Shown piece by piece: positions 31,261-42,110 of a DNA stretch of 64,000 nt. Position numbers and translations under genes: made by a program. Every line of letters starts with the position of its first letter. The stretch's first letter is position 1. The DNA comes from Rhipicephalus microplus (Eukaryota; Arthropoda; Arachnida; Ixodida; Ixodidae), in NCBI RefSeq assembly GCF_043290135.1, contig NC_134700.1, positions 82,006,500 to 82,070,499 on the forward strand, in the 5' to 3' direction. The notes below the pieces were generated by a model. It was not told the origin of the DNA, searched no databases, and worked only from the letters and a program-made list of their open reading frames with translations.

Positions 31261-32159
31261 TTACTTTGCCTTTTTTAGTGGAAATAATAAATTGTAAAGA
31301 TGAGTGAAAATTGACAGGAATTCGCCGTATGCCTCACTAGCATCTTTTTTGTTATATAAAGAGGACCAGTCTGTGCGCAGTGCAAGTGCGCGAAAATGTT
31401 GCATATTTCCCTTAGATAGACATCTATAACTGAACGTGGTATCATGCAAGAATTTTTGATTAACATAAAATGAGCATACTACGTATATTGGGCAGTGGTC
31501 GCTGATATCATAGCTGATGGTCCCGGCCGTATAAATCTTTGTACCAGCGTTAACTATGAAATTATCGAGAGCCGAATGACAAGATGTCGTCACACGAGTA
31601 GGTGTTTTGATAACGCTACAGAAACAGAGGGAACCCATAAGGTTAACAGTTGCGCGGATCGAAGTGCCATCATCGAGCATGTTAATGTTGATGTCGCCAC
31701 CAGGAAGAACTTTGTACTTGTGAAAAGAAGCCTGCTCTACATGTTTTTCAGTGAATTCTAAGAAATTAGACACGTTGTCAGTAGGTGGTCGGTAAATCAC
31801 GACAGAATGTTGTCCGATTTAACGCTGAGCACTTCATATTGGGGCGTGGTGCAGGTGAATTCCTCAAGCACATCGCAACGTATGCCGCGCCTAACATGCA
31901 GTGCAACACCACCACCACGTTTTCCTGCGCGATTAACAAAGAAGTGGCTATACCCATCTATGATAAGCATTTCACTGTGTTCTTGATACCGTGTTTCAGA
32001 GAACATATTAACACAAAATGAAAAAGTAAACTCGGCAAGAAACATTGCTAGAATGTCTTGCTTATGAGCGAGTGAACGCGAGTTCACATGAAGGGCAGAA
32101 ATATTTTTCCAGTGTGAAGGCAGGGATATTTCAGATGGTAGGCTAAATTCTCGATACAT
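31261..32159 (-). pseudogene. CR1-like LINE endonuclease
   Basis: Apurinic-type endonuclease. The frame 31797-32159 has SALHVNSRSL, the catalytic Glu in FSETRYQ, and GGGVALHVR. The next frame (31261-31800) has IYRPPTDN, LPGGDINI (catalytic Asp/Asn) and ISDHCPIYV (SDH). One frame break lies near 31798. All key motifs are present. Confidence 0.85.
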
Positions 32160-32208
32160 TGTGCAGTCAAAAGGAATACGAAGACTTTAAGATTCCGTAG
32201 ACCGTATT

Positions 32209-32985
32209 CTACGCGATCTTTTGAAGGTCAGCCTCCGAAGCAAAATAGATTCCACTGCTAGCCTCAGTTTTGCGCGCAAGTACCTCTCCGTTTCGCGTCC
32301 ATAAAAAGCGCCATTGATATTCACGCCTTCTTGCCAAGGCAAGTGAAAGAAGACGCTTCAACGCCGGGCAGAGATGCTCATTAACAAATACTCTGGCATC
32401 ATCAGGAATTCCAACCTGGTTATTTTGCACCCTGGCCTTCCTCGCCTTCTCAAGGACAGTGCCCCTCTTCTGTACGCTCTTGAACTGAACAATTATGTTA
32501 GACTTTTCAGCTTCTCGGGTGGGCACACGGTGACAAACTTCAATATCAGAAGGTGCTATGTGCTCACCAAGTACATCACCAATTTTTCCAAGCAGTCCTG
32601 CAACACATTCGTTTTTCTGTTGTATAAGCCCTTTAATTTCTACGTTTGACCTGCGGGAGTATTGCTCAGATTGAACAACTCTCTTCTGAAGTTGCTGAAT
32701 GATGTTATCATTCTCTTTGCACTTAGCACGTAGCTCTTCATTAGCTCTCCTGAGGGCTTCCCTTTCCTCTGAGGCCTCCCTAAGTCGCTTTTTCATGTCC
32801 TCGAACTCGTCGCTCATAAACTTAACACTGTCTGTTAAAGACTTCATTTCAGCACGAAGTTCCGGAATTTCGGATCGGCTTTCTCTTTCATTCGTAGGCT
32901 TTGTCACGTCTTTCGAAATGATGAATAGTAGCAGTTGAAAGAATGTATAACGCAAAACAAGTGAACAAGTGAACAGCAGGTACAC
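32209..32985 (-). CDS. CR1-like LINE ORF1 (coiled coil + FP-like C-terminus)
   Basis: A 258-codon frame. The first ~24 hydrophobic residues are probably 5' UTR read-through; a later start such as MKSLTDSV is likely. Residues about 40-110 form a heptad-rich coiled coil (EDMKKRLREASEEREALRRA), followed by NVEIKGL, CHRVPTREAEKSNIIVQF and a C-terminal block (WTRNGEVLARKTEASSGIYF) like the FP-type domain found in many arthropod LINE ORF1s. It would coat LINE RNA. The frame is intact. Confidence 0.8.
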   Translation of the reverse strand: MYLLFTCSLVLRYTFFQLLLFIISKDVTKPTNERESRSEIPELRAEMKSLTDSVKFMSDEFEDMKKRLREASEEREALRRANEELRAKCKENDNIIQQLQKRVVQSEQYSRRSNVEIKGLIQQKNECVAGLLGKIGDVLGEHIAPSDIEVCHRVPTREAEKSNIIVQFKSVQKRGTVLEKARKARVQNNQVGIPDDARVFVNEHLCPALKRLLSLALARRREYQWRFLWTRNGEVLARKTEASSGIYFASEADLQKIA

Positions 32986-33372
32986 AGCAACACAGAAAGG
33001 CAGCAGCGACAGCGTAAATTATTCAGTTACGAACTGTGCATAATTCGTACACCAACCTGCAGTACAGAGAACAGTTTTTTAGCGTTGCGCCGATGTGCGT
33101 CACTGCTGCCAAGTGTGGGTCCAGCGCCAGACAAGCGGCTTTTGTAGGGCTTGTCCCGATGACGTCGGCGGCGGAAGAGCAGTCAGGGAAATGATGCAAG
33201 CATTGATAACAGGACGCAAAAAGGAGTCGCGCGTTGCTCAGCAGCAATGCTGGTGAAGGCTGTAATTGAGAGGACGAGGGTTTCTTGTCCATCTTTCATC
33301 AATTCATGGGGATTGGCTGGGTAACGGGACAAGCAATGGGCATCTTTGGGAATTTGTACGGATTAATATGAT

Positions 33373-33615
33373 TGATTTATATGCCGGGTATGACGTCCCA
33401 GAATCACCATATGATTATGAGAGACACCGTAGTGAAGGGCTCCGAAAATTTTGACCACCTGGGGTTCTTTAACCTGCACACAAATCTGAGCACATGGGCC
33501 TACAACATTTCCGCCTCCGTCGGAAACGCAGCCGCCGCAGCCAGGATTTGATCCCGCGACCTGCGGGTCAGCAGCCGAGTACCTTAGCCACTAGACCACC
33601 GCGATGGGGCTGTCT
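33373..33615 (-). mobile_element. Ruka-like SINE in gypsy D, full length
   Basis: A 243-bp copy and the best one in the window. The target duplication is GGATTAATATGAT (33360-33372) and GGATTAATAGGAT (33616-33628), one mismatch in 13. The tRNA head is at the right end, with the B-box complement in GGATTTGATCCCGCG and the A-box complement in CCGAGTACCTTAGCCA. Gypsy D coding continues on both sides. Confidence 0.92.
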
Positions 33616-33618
33616 GGA

Positions 33619-33918
33619 TTAATAGGATACGGGAAAAGTGTACTCTAGTAAACACAGCGCCCAGTGATCTGGGCGACCCGCAGGGTCTTTGAGCGAGGAA
33701 AGCCAGCAAAGTGCATGATATTCTGTAGTAACTGATAATTGTCTACCATACAGGTACGGTCGGAATTTCGCAATAACCCAGACGAGAGCTAAGCACTCGC
33801 GTTGTGTGATCGAATAATTTTGTTCCGACTGCGACAACGGGTGGTTTGCGTACGCGACGGGGCGGTGCATTCCTTGTTGCCGTTGCGCCAGCACTGCGCC
33901 TACGCCGTGGTCCCTCAC
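33619..33918 (-). pseudogene. Gypsy D RNase H
   Basis: A 99-codon frame with MRDHGVGAVLAQRQQG, where the first Asp sits in RDHG, a change from the usual TDAS. Then YSITQRECLALVW, where the usual TE(K/R)E Glu is Gln, and TEYHALCWL, where the usual Asp is Glu. Two altered catalytic positions make activity unlikely. Confidence 0.8.
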
Positions 33919-34017
33919 AGCAGTACAAAGTTCTTTGGCGCCAGATAGGTTGAAGTGTGCTACGACTGGTTAATTGGTGAGAATGTCAACGAGCGTCGAG
34001 AAGGCGTTTGCTTGCAG

Positions 34018-34629
34018 TTAACCCCATGCGAATGTGACCTCCCCTCTGATGAGGCTGGTTAAAGGACGGGCTACTTCAGCGAAATTCTCGACAAAACGAT
34101 GGAAGTAGGAGCACAGTCCCAGAAAACTTCGATTGTCCTTGGCTGAGCGGCATGTAGAGAAATCACGAAATGCTCGGACTTTAGCAGTGTCTGCTTGTAC
34201 GCACACCGCATCAACAAGATGGAATAGTACGCAGATGTGGCGCTGCCCAAAGCAACATTTGGACAAGTTAAGTTGCAGGTTGGCACGTCGGAAAACATCA
34301 AGCACTGGGGGCAGGCGGGTAAGATGTTTTCGAAAGTAGTAGAAAAACAAAAAGGTCGTAAAGATAAGATGTAAAAATAATCCAAAAAGCATAATTTTGA
34401 ACTGATAAAGTTCATCAGGAGTCATGAAAACCATCTTCTCTCTGTATTTGTCTTCCACGGCGACCTGCCAGTAGCCTGAGCGAAAGTCTAGTGAAGAGAA
34501 ATATTTTACACTGTGTAAGCAATCGAGTTCATCATATATGCACGGTAGAGCATTGACATTTTTTTGTGGTAATATGATTGAGATAGCGGTAGTTAACGCA
34601 GAATCTCCAGCTATTTTCCCCATCACCAA
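34018..34629 (-). pseudogene. Gypsy D reverse transcriptase lacking the YxDD box
   Basis: A 203-codon frame: SLDFRSGYWQVAVED and TPDELYQFKIMLFGL are followed by a short odd stretch (FLHLIFTTFLFFYYF) and then FRKHLTRLPPVLDVF. About 20 residues that should include the catalytic Y-x-D-D are missing, while the frame stays open to SFLGLCSYFHRFVENFAEVA. It is catalytically dead. Confidence 0.8.
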
Positions 34630-35080
34630 TTACAACGGGTGAGAACCGGGGACTAGATGAGGGTTCGATTATGCCCTTATAAAGCCTTTTATCCACTTCC
34701 TACTGTATAATAGTACGATGCGGGGCTAACACATGGTAGGGCCGTCGGCGAATTGGTCGAGCGTCACAGGTATCGAAGCGATAGGTTACCACAGACGTCT
34801 GGCCCAAAATACGATTGCCGAAGTCACGGATGTCCTCATAAGAAGCGAGGTCGTGGCAAAAATCAGAGAGGTGAGCTTGTCGGATATTATTGGAGTGAAA
34901 GGACGGAAAAGCCACGTGATGAGAGTGATGTTGATGAAAAATTGAGTGGTGAGTCAGTGGTTAGGGCGGAAGCTGTGTGGTCGACCAGTGGTGTTAGACG
35001 TGCAAGTGACATGCCGTGAGGAATAACTTGCGCCGATAAGCCATAATTGAGGATGGGAACTGAAGTTCGGTTGTCCTAAA

Positions 35081-35366
35081 TGATATCACTGCTCTCAGCT
35101 AATTTCAGCATCAAAGACCAGAAATCACTGGATAACGGCACGGCTATAAAAAACAGTTCATGACTTCTACAACATAAAAAAAAAACGCCAGGCCTTCGTG
35201 GAGGGCATAACATAGTCGCAGCGAAAGCTAGAAGAGTGGCCTTTCAGAGCCATTTCTAAACCATCGTTGGGTAACTGCAGCAAGCACACCTGCTTGATGC
35301 CCGCTATGGCGTTATTATTAATATTTTGGTAGCAGTCTGGTTTCTGCTATGCTATTTCTCGTCTTT
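35081..35366. other. No recognised gene
   Basis: Short A runs and no frame that I trust; the boundary of gypsy D is somewhere near 35080. Confidence 0.4.
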
Positions 35367-35667
35367 CTTCTGAGAAATGTGGTATCTGCTAAACATTTGC
35401 AAGAAATTTTGTGCAATTCTTCATGCAGTGGCTCTCGACGATAAGAAATTATGCTTGAAGTGGGTAGGGGCCACAGTTAATGGGTGAAAAAGAACAAGCT
35501 TTTGTAATGGGTTGGAGCATTAGACGACCTTTTCGTTACGCTATTCGAATTCTGTGAAATCTGGTTGTTTTTCGCTGTTCTAAAACGCTTTATATGTCGC
35601 AATAACGCGATTGCTTTTTCGACATAAAACCTGCCTAAGGTAAGTGTTTGCTAACTAGTTTCAAGCA
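35367..35667 (+). repeat. Dispersed repeat shared with 49599-49890
   Basis: Blocks such as CTTTTGTAATGGGTTGGAGC and GTTACGCTATTCG occur in the same order in both places and lead into the same tRNA-like SINE head. Non-coding; probably an extended 5' portion of a composite repeat or an older element into which the SINE family inserted. Confidence 0.65.
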
Positions 35668-35875
35668 CCGGCATTCCTCAGTGGTAGAACACTGAGCTGG
35701 CACCCAGTGCACCAGAGTTCGAGTCTCACTGCGTGAATGGCACCACAGTTCTACTTTTTTTAATTCCTTGCAATGTGGTTACGGGCACCAGTGGTAGCGT
35801 CGGCGGACAACTACGGTGGCGCGTGACTTGAGTATTGATCTCATAACAGCTTTCGCTGTAAAAGCTCGGTCTCAC
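35668..35875 (+). mobile_element. Second tRNA-derived SINE family, copy 1
   Basis: tRNA-like head: A-box-like CATTCCTCAGTGGTAGAACA, B-box GAGTTCGAGTCTC, then a body with GGTTACGGGCACC, GGCGGACAACTACGG and TTGATCTCATAACAGCTTTC. It matches the copy at 59756-59938 in order. The body does not resemble Ruka. Whether this family is already described cannot be judged without a search. Confidence 0.75.
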
Positions 35876-36249
35876 CTGTAAGCGAGCTAATACGAGCGCA
35901 TTTGAAGTCAAGCTTTGGTGAGCGCCATGTCCACAGTTCAGTCCGTCTGAACCGGAGATGTTGCTTATTCTCAGACAGATGTAACGCGACTTCTGAAGCT
36001 GAGACAATGATGACTTTGGCCTTCGCACTGGGCTAGACGAATGCATAAAAATACTGCGTTTGACCCACAGAATCGTTCCATATTGACCTCTGGACAAGAC
36101 ACAAAACTATCAACGTCATTAATGACCATCACCTTTAGTGCACCAAACAGTAACAGAAAACTGCGCTCGTTGATTCGGAAGCGAAGAAGGAGAAGAGTAG
36201 AATGAAAGCCATAAGAGGAAAAAGGAACTAAAAACGAGATTACTTTGTG
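35876..36249. other. No recognised gene
   Basis: The short minus-strand frame (35726-36097) overlaps the SINE and has no domain. Nothing else seen. Confidence 0.4.
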
Positions 36250-36312
36250 ATGTGGGACTCGAACCTGAGGCGTCGCAGTTCCAAGGTGAGCGTCATAACC
36301 ACTCGGATAACG
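36250..36312 (-). other. tRNA-like promoter (A and B boxes), probable SINE head
   Basis: The minus strand reads TATCCGAGTGGTTATGACG (A-box region), then GGTTCGAGTCCC (perfect B box) about 25 bases later. I could not fold a full cloverleaf with a matched acceptor stem, so I take it as a tRNA-derived SINE head or tRNA pseudogene, Ser/Leu-like by its A box. Confidence 0.5.
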
Positions 36313-37084
36313 ATTCGGATATTCATTTCATGGTAGCCATTAAAGTGAGTAAAGTAATAATACGAATAACATCTGGGGTGTAACATCCCAAATATCAAAA
36401 GTAATGGAAGCTAATAAGGACACAACTAGTGTGACACACAAGTACACTCACATAACCAAAATGCTAAAAACCGTTTTAAGGAAATGTTCAACAGCTAACA
36501 TGACGTCCACTAGTATAGCGACAGTAGCGACAGTTCTTCAGGTCGTATTTTGCAAGAATGCTTGGGGAACTTAGTTTTACGAGAATTGGAAACCTATTAG
36601 GGACGAGAGAAAGAAGAACTGAGAGAGACGTAAAGCGTGACTGAGATAGAGAAGCGATCGGAGTGAAATATAAAGAACGAGGGAGAAAGAAAGGACAGGC
36701 TACACTCTAATAAAAAAATTGAGGAAAAAACAATAAACTAGCTAACTTGGAGGAGAAAAAGGAAGACCTGAGAATATAGAAAGAGAATAAAAAAAAAATT
36801 CTGGGTAGTCATCTTCCGAAGGCGAGCGTTAACCCATGGTACAGAGCAGCAGCTAGAGGCTCAAGAAAAGCTGACGCCTAGCTAGAACAACATTTTTCCT
36901 TCATAATAGAGCTATCGTTTGTTAAGCCCCTGCTACTCTTACTCGATGTTTGTAATATACCAGCCACGGCTCATGCTGCCGGCCCCTTTATTAAGTATTA
37001 TAATCAGCAGTAGCACAGATATTGTCATCATCGGGTCCGCATAATATTTTGAAACATTAACAAAATAAGAGTAGTTTGTTAGAA
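36313..37084. other. AT/GA-rich DNA, no gene
   Basis: Purine-rich stretch at 36595-36800 (many GAGAGA and AGAAAG runs). No open frame or repeat family recognised. Confidence 0.45.
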
Positions 37085-37145
37085 CTGCTTGGTTCTTGGC
37101 CAATCCCCCAGCGTTAGTGTGTTCCCGAAGAAGATTGCAGGCTCG
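37085..37145 (+). mobile_element. I-like LINE 3' terminal motif
   Basis: GGTTCTTGGCCAATCCCCCA is a copy of the terminal motif that ends the LINEs at 1.65 and 57.15 kb. The rest of the element upstream is not recognised. Confidence 0.45.
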
Positions 37146-37726
37146 TCTTCTTCATGAACCACTCGAAAGCCAAAAGAAGAAGAGAATCCAAGAATGCGTA
37201 GATATACGTTCCTTTTTATATACAAACGTTAGGTACCCCCTATTGTGGTGTTTCGTTGCGTTCTTCTTTCGGGAAGTGCTGAGTACAAATTTAGACCTCT
37301 ATTATTGTTTGAAAGGCAACCTCTGCGGCTGTGGCTCGGGCTATCTAGGTGTGTTGAGAATAACGTGCTGCATTTGGAAGCTTGAATCATTCCAATTGAT
37401 TCGAGATTTCGAGATTTTACCAACCAAACAATTTCACAGCTCTTCACTGCGTCTCTCTCCGGTTTTCAGTCAGTTTTTTTTTAATTCTAGAGGTTCTTTA
37501 AGTGCCCATGGCATCGTTATCAAAGGCTCCAAGTTGTTTTCGTCGAGTCTCTGTTATTAAAACTTCATGTTTTATTTTTTACAATTTACCTCCCCAAACC
37601 TTGCGGTCGTTACAACTTGACGTCGTTTACGATTACATTTTTTTTAAATGGCTAAGTTACTTCAAAGCATATCAGGGAGAGCCTCTTTCAAGACCACATC
37701 TCAGTTGTTTTCCTACTCACGCTGTA

Positions 37727-38770
37727 ATTTGATGGACCTGATGCAAAATCTTCAGAAAATTGGAGTAGGCATTTTTTTCTCGACCGCTTAATAGGGCTTT
37801 TACGCTCCGACTGCCTGACTGCGCATCAATTTTTCTCGCAAATTACCGGCAAATACATTGGCTGCTAGAAAGCTACGTACTGAGCAATCAAAAGATATTA
37901 ATATTTCAGATGCTTGCTGTGATTGTATGCAGTTAACGTCTGCCAAGTAGTCTCCTCTTTTGAGAATATTTTGGTCTCTAATACCGAGTAGCCTGTCGGG
38001 AACTCGCTTTCTTTATGTCCCCTGGCATACTAGAACTGTACTGAATGAAACGACTGACTCACTCTCTTCGGCCTCTCTAAAGCCCGGTTATACAAGTAGC
38101 TCCACAGTTCTTTGTTATTGCTGCAGAACGATTCCAACGCCTCTTAGTCTTATATAACAACGAAGCAACGCTCTAGCAGTCTGGAGAGTTCCGGCACTTG
38201 TAGTTCACCCGGAACTTGAAAAGTCTGGATTCCCACAAATAACCTATGTGCAGTTTGTAATGATTCGAAAACATTAAATCACTTTCTTCTCACATGCAAC
38301 CGCCCTGCCTCACTCCGTCGAATGATTATTGAGGGTCCCGTAGGTATACTGAGATTGGCATTTAATGCATTCAAACGTTTATCATTTGAACCTAGTCAGT
38401 TGTGTGCGGGCCGCACGTGCTATTCTGTCTACGCCACATAAATTCAATCAGGCAACCGGAAGTATACGTTGCTAATGACACCACCAGATGATAGTCTTTG
38501 TTCCATTTCTTCTTTTTTGGTATCTTTGAAATCTGTCTTGTCTAATCCTTTTGCCCTTTTAACTTTTCTTCTTTATGTACATTATTACATATCTTGTTCT
38601 TATCTGATATATCTCCGTTTTAGGAAGCATTGCGTTTCAGTTTTTTTCTGTCGTGCAGTGGGTCCCATCCCCCTTGTGGGTATGGGCCAAGATCTTTTAG
38701 GTGACAAGTTAAGACAAGCGGAGCATCACCATCGTCATGATCATCAAGAAAAGAAGAGAGAGCACTAGGT
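37727..38770 (+). mobile_element. I-like LINE remnant: RNase H to 3' end
   Basis: Decayed RNase H: IGVGIFFSTA and LRLPDCASIFLA blocks, then FLYVPWHTRTVLNETTDSLS (the C-terminal RNase H block, with two residues changed from the usual W-V-P-G-H-x-G). The C-terminal zinc block is NDSKTLNHFLLTCNRP, followed by LRRMIIEGPVGILRLAF. The 3' end has ATCCCCCTTGTGGGTATGG near 38667-38686. Many frameshifts. Confidence 0.7.
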
Positions 38771-39296
38771 GAACCAGGTTTAGAAGTCGTCTCCCCCCGT
38801 TAAATTTCTATTCACAAAGGGCTGGTCTGGCGATATCACCGCTAGGCAACTTTTGTTCAGAATCAGAAACAATAGAGGGCTATTTTTTATCATGTCGCCG
38901 ATACAAATTGCTCAGGGAAACACTCTTAGTCCTCCCATTCGCTCGCCCGGGGCTGAACTTCACAATAGAAAATATACTTTCCTTCGGTGTTTCCGATCAG
39001 TGATTCAGCCATGAGAGCTTTTTCTGTGAAGTTTGCAAGTACCTTAATAAAAGTAAAAGAATTGAGCTTTTAATTGCGTGATTATTATTCCTGCAAAAAT
39101 ATTCCAACATACACAAGAGCTTTGGATAACCATGCTGATTCCTATTCAAGGTAATGAATGATTGTATGATCTGAACTAGTGACTAACAACTATCGCACTC
39201 CTTTTATTCTGCCTAGGGTATGTTTTCTTTTTTCTTTCTTTTTTTTCTCGGGTGAATGGTTTCGATATTGAATAAAAAAAATCTTACTGAAATAGG
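38771..39296. other. No recognised gene
   Basis: AT-rich, with a T-rich run near 39222-39250. Nothing assigned. Confidence 0.45.
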
Positions 39297-39346
39297 TCAT
39301 CGATTCTTGGTCGATCCCCCTGAGTGAGTACGAGCCATGGCTGTGG

Positions 39347-39378
<32 letters not shown>

Positions 39379-39400
39379 ACATCATCATCATCATCATCAG
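39297..39400 (+). mobile_element. I-like LINE 3' terminus with (ATC)n tail
   Basis: ATTCTTGGTCGATCCCCCTG is followed by an (ATC)n tail (about 39347-39398). The poly-Ser reading frame over this tail is an artefact of the repeat. Confidence 0.6.
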
Positions 39401-39464
39401 GTGAACAAGAACAAGTTTACAGGACAAAAATAGCCTTCCCTCAACTGTACTCATTACTGACGAA

Positions 39465-39723
39465 ATGGCTGCGAATCAAGGTCCCACGACCACAGGTGCA
39501 CGACCGTCATGCGCTGACGTCCCCACTGCGAGAGGCGAGGGGCAAGATTATCCACCGCCAAAGCCTCCGCGTACAGCTGCCTTGAAAGATGACCCCGGTG
39601 CGGTGCCAGTTTCCCAGAACCCTGGTGGTGCGTTGGCAGCTCCAGTGGTTCCCGCTCCACCACCAGATGCGTTTCTCACGCCGCCCCTTCCAGAGGAGGC
39701 TCAGTTGCCAGAAGTTGAAGCAG
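39465..39723 (+). CDS. Candidate exon 1 of a host membrane protein (Pro-rich N-terminus)
   Basis: ATG at 39465 opens a GC-rich frame unlike the AT-rich surroundings: MAANQGPTTTG, then proline-rich DYPPPKPPR and VVPAPPPDAFLTPPLPEEAQ. It stays open to TAA at 39876-39878. A donor AG|GTGCCG at 39724 leaves phase 1, which fits the acceptor at 44883; joining gives 765 nt, exactly 255 codons including the stop. Two other donors (39753 and the stronger GTGAGT at 39921) give phase 0 and do not preserve the downstream frame. Product unknown; the donor choice is inference. Confidence 0.5.
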
Positions 39724-39878
39724 GTGCCGTGGCTGCTACGTACCGGCCCAGGGTATCGAGGCAGAATTCGGCGAACTGGCGTCACCGAGTCAAAAGCCTA
39801 GCGAAGGCGATTGCAGTTGCATCCGAAGACTTTGAGGAGACTGATCCGCACGTCCGAGCGCTGCCGGAGACTTTCTAA

Positions 39879-40599
39879 TCGCACCACCCCATCGATGCCG
39901 ATGGCCAGTCACAGGCAACGGTGAGTTGGGCGGTGGTGCCAAGCTTTTTGGCCGTCTTCTGCGAAAAAATTTATTGACACAGTGGTTGGGGCGGGACCAT
40001 TCGGCTACCGAGAATTCACGCAGCAAACTAATCGGCCACTATAGAAAAGAGCGTAGGACCATGTTCAACAAAGTGGGAAGGACCACAAAAAAGGTCTTAC
40101 GTTAAGCACATCGGCAGTATTTATTACTGTTTCGGAGCTTTTGCGATGCATTCATGGCACAAAAAGCATGACTGGTTGGTGAACAAGGGCCTATGGCAAA
40201 AAAGAGAAAGATACTCTGTTCTAAAGAAACGCTGGCCATTTCTCGTCTGAAAAGCCAATGAAATCTTCTGCACAGCACGCGTAGGGATGCACATATTTTA
40301 CCAGGATATACAGGAACAGAGATCACGAATTGATGAGCACGAACGCTTCATGCTTTTCGGAGAGCATCTTCAAATGGTCATGACGCTCGTGAATATTGAC
40401 TAACGATGTGACAGGTGTGCAATAACCCGTTCAGCTTCACTGTTTCCTTAAAAATAAGTCTGCTTCCCTAAGCCGCAACACAAGTGGTTCTAAATCTTTT
40501 CCCATTTATGAAAGCAATATCAGCGTCCTAATGATCTGAATTGTAATATGATCTATCGTTTCACGCCCTAAACCGATAATAGGATTATGTGAAACTTCT
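39879..40599. other. Putative intron sequence, no recognised repeat
   Basis: Includes a strong donor-like CG|GTGAGT at 39921. Otherwise no coding frame. If the two-exon model is right, this and everything to 44882 is intron. Confidence 0.35.
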
Positions 40600-40740
40600 T
40601 AGTGGAGGTCTATGGTAATTTCGACCATTTCGTGGGCATATACCATTGCGCCTAGTTAGAAGTGTGGCCACCACAGCCGAGATCGTACCCGCGACCTGTG
40701 GTCAGCAGCCGAGCATCCCAGCCACTGATCCACTATGCTA
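40600..40740 (-). mobile_element. Degenerate Ruka-like SINE
   Basis: Recognisable blocks: AATTTCGACCATTTCGTGGG, CACAGCCGAGATCGTACCCG, CGACCTGTGGTCAGCAGCCG. Much more diverged than the other copies, so old. Confidence 0.65.
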
Positions 40741-41845
40741 GACTGATGGCCTTCTTGAATTTCTTCTGTAGTGTTCATTGATAATACCACAATGGAAATA
40801 TTTAGCAGATAATCGCCTAAGAACTTGCGTAGTTACAAACTGGAGCCGCTTTCAGAGCTATACATTTGTCATCAAAATTGTAGTGAAATTTATTTTTTGA
40901 TCTCTTTCTTATTCCTAAATGGATATTAGGAGGTTTTAACGATCGAAGCAAAGTAGTAGGACATGTTACGCAGCACTGACCATGTGTATGTTTATGCGAA
41001 ACGGTCATATCGCGCGAAAGCAAAGGTAATTACATCTGTGCTTTCATTGAAGGGAGATTAGCTTCGAGAGAGATTGTAAATGACAGGAAGATTTCAGTTA
41101 CTTGACTCGCACTGACGAAGACGTCACTGGCCAAGGCACGTTTACCGAAAGAACCCCTTGACATAGAAGATGGTCTTCGAAAACCTCATCGGGTCCCGTG
41201 CGCGTTCGGCACGATCGCGAAAGCCATTCGGTGTGGCTATTTTGCTACGAGATTTATGTCATGGAGACGCCATCCGCTTGATCTTTAACGTGGCAGAATT
41301 AAAAAGATCGTTTCGTGACAATTACTGTGTCGGCGTCATTGGTTGTGAGTAAAAATTAGCGTTGGCCGAAAGCAAAGATTAGAAAGAGAAGTAGTTATAT
41401 AAATATTTTTTAAAAGATCTTACAATGGAGTGAGAATTCAACTTACGACTGCACCGAGGCAAGCAGGCGCACTACTAAAGAGCAATGTGACGACTTCCAA
41501 ATGTTTCCAAAAAATATAAAAAACTCGCAAAGTCCCATGCATTTACGTATGGCGGCTCGAAGGCAACAGTCATTTTTTTTTTTTTTTCACAGCCGACGCA
41601 ATCTTGCCGTCCTGCCACTCTTCGAAATCTTTATGCACCTGTCGGGGTTTCACAATGCCTTCAAAATGGTAGAGATTTTTGTTCGGCTTTGCATTGCCTT
41701 CGTGATAGAATTAGTACTCACCAAGCTATAATGTCATGGATGGGATGTTCAATGATGTTACAGCGGCATCTTGATGACGTCATAATGCAGTGTAAAATTT
41801 GGCAATCTCTGACGCAATTCTGATGTTATATCTAGCTACGTTGGC
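40741..41845. other. No recognised gene
   Basis: AT-rich; T run at 41574-41587. The short frames have no domain. Confidence 0.45.

Positions 41846-42110
<265 letters not shown>

Larger units (their letters stand above)
29321..33010 (-). mobile_element. CR1/Jockey-like LINE, nearly full length
   Basis: Two-ORF non-LTR element on the minus strand: ORF1 at 32209-32985, then ORF2 endonuclease (31261-32159), a linker (30837-31217) and RT (29321-30811). No RNase H. The order and sizes are those of a complete element of about 3.7 kb. Only a few frame breaks separate the domains, one at an A/T homopolymer near 30846, so it is among the better preserved LINEs here. Its right end abuts gypsy D sequence. 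Confidence 0.85.
33023..35080 (-). mobile_element. Ty3/gypsy element D remnant (RT-RNase H), with nested SINE
   Basis: Minus-strand pol pieces: protease-RT linker (34700-34915), RT (34018-34629), RNase H (33619-33918), then, beyond a SINE at 33373-33615, the DAHCLSRYPANP linker near 33310. No LTR or integrase was found; the lower side abuts the CR1-like LINE. Confidence 0.8.

Noticed and set aside
39337..39585. Poly-serine ORF starting at ATG 39337
   Set aside because: The serine run is the (ATC)n tail of a LINE 3' end; the frame differs from the better supported frame starting at 39465.
39879..39925. Strong donor GTGAGT at 39921 as the end of exon 1
   Set aside because: It lies downstream of an in-frame TAA (39876) and gives phase 0, which hits TAG at 44961 after the acceptor. 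It is kept only as an alternative if the locus is a pseudogene.
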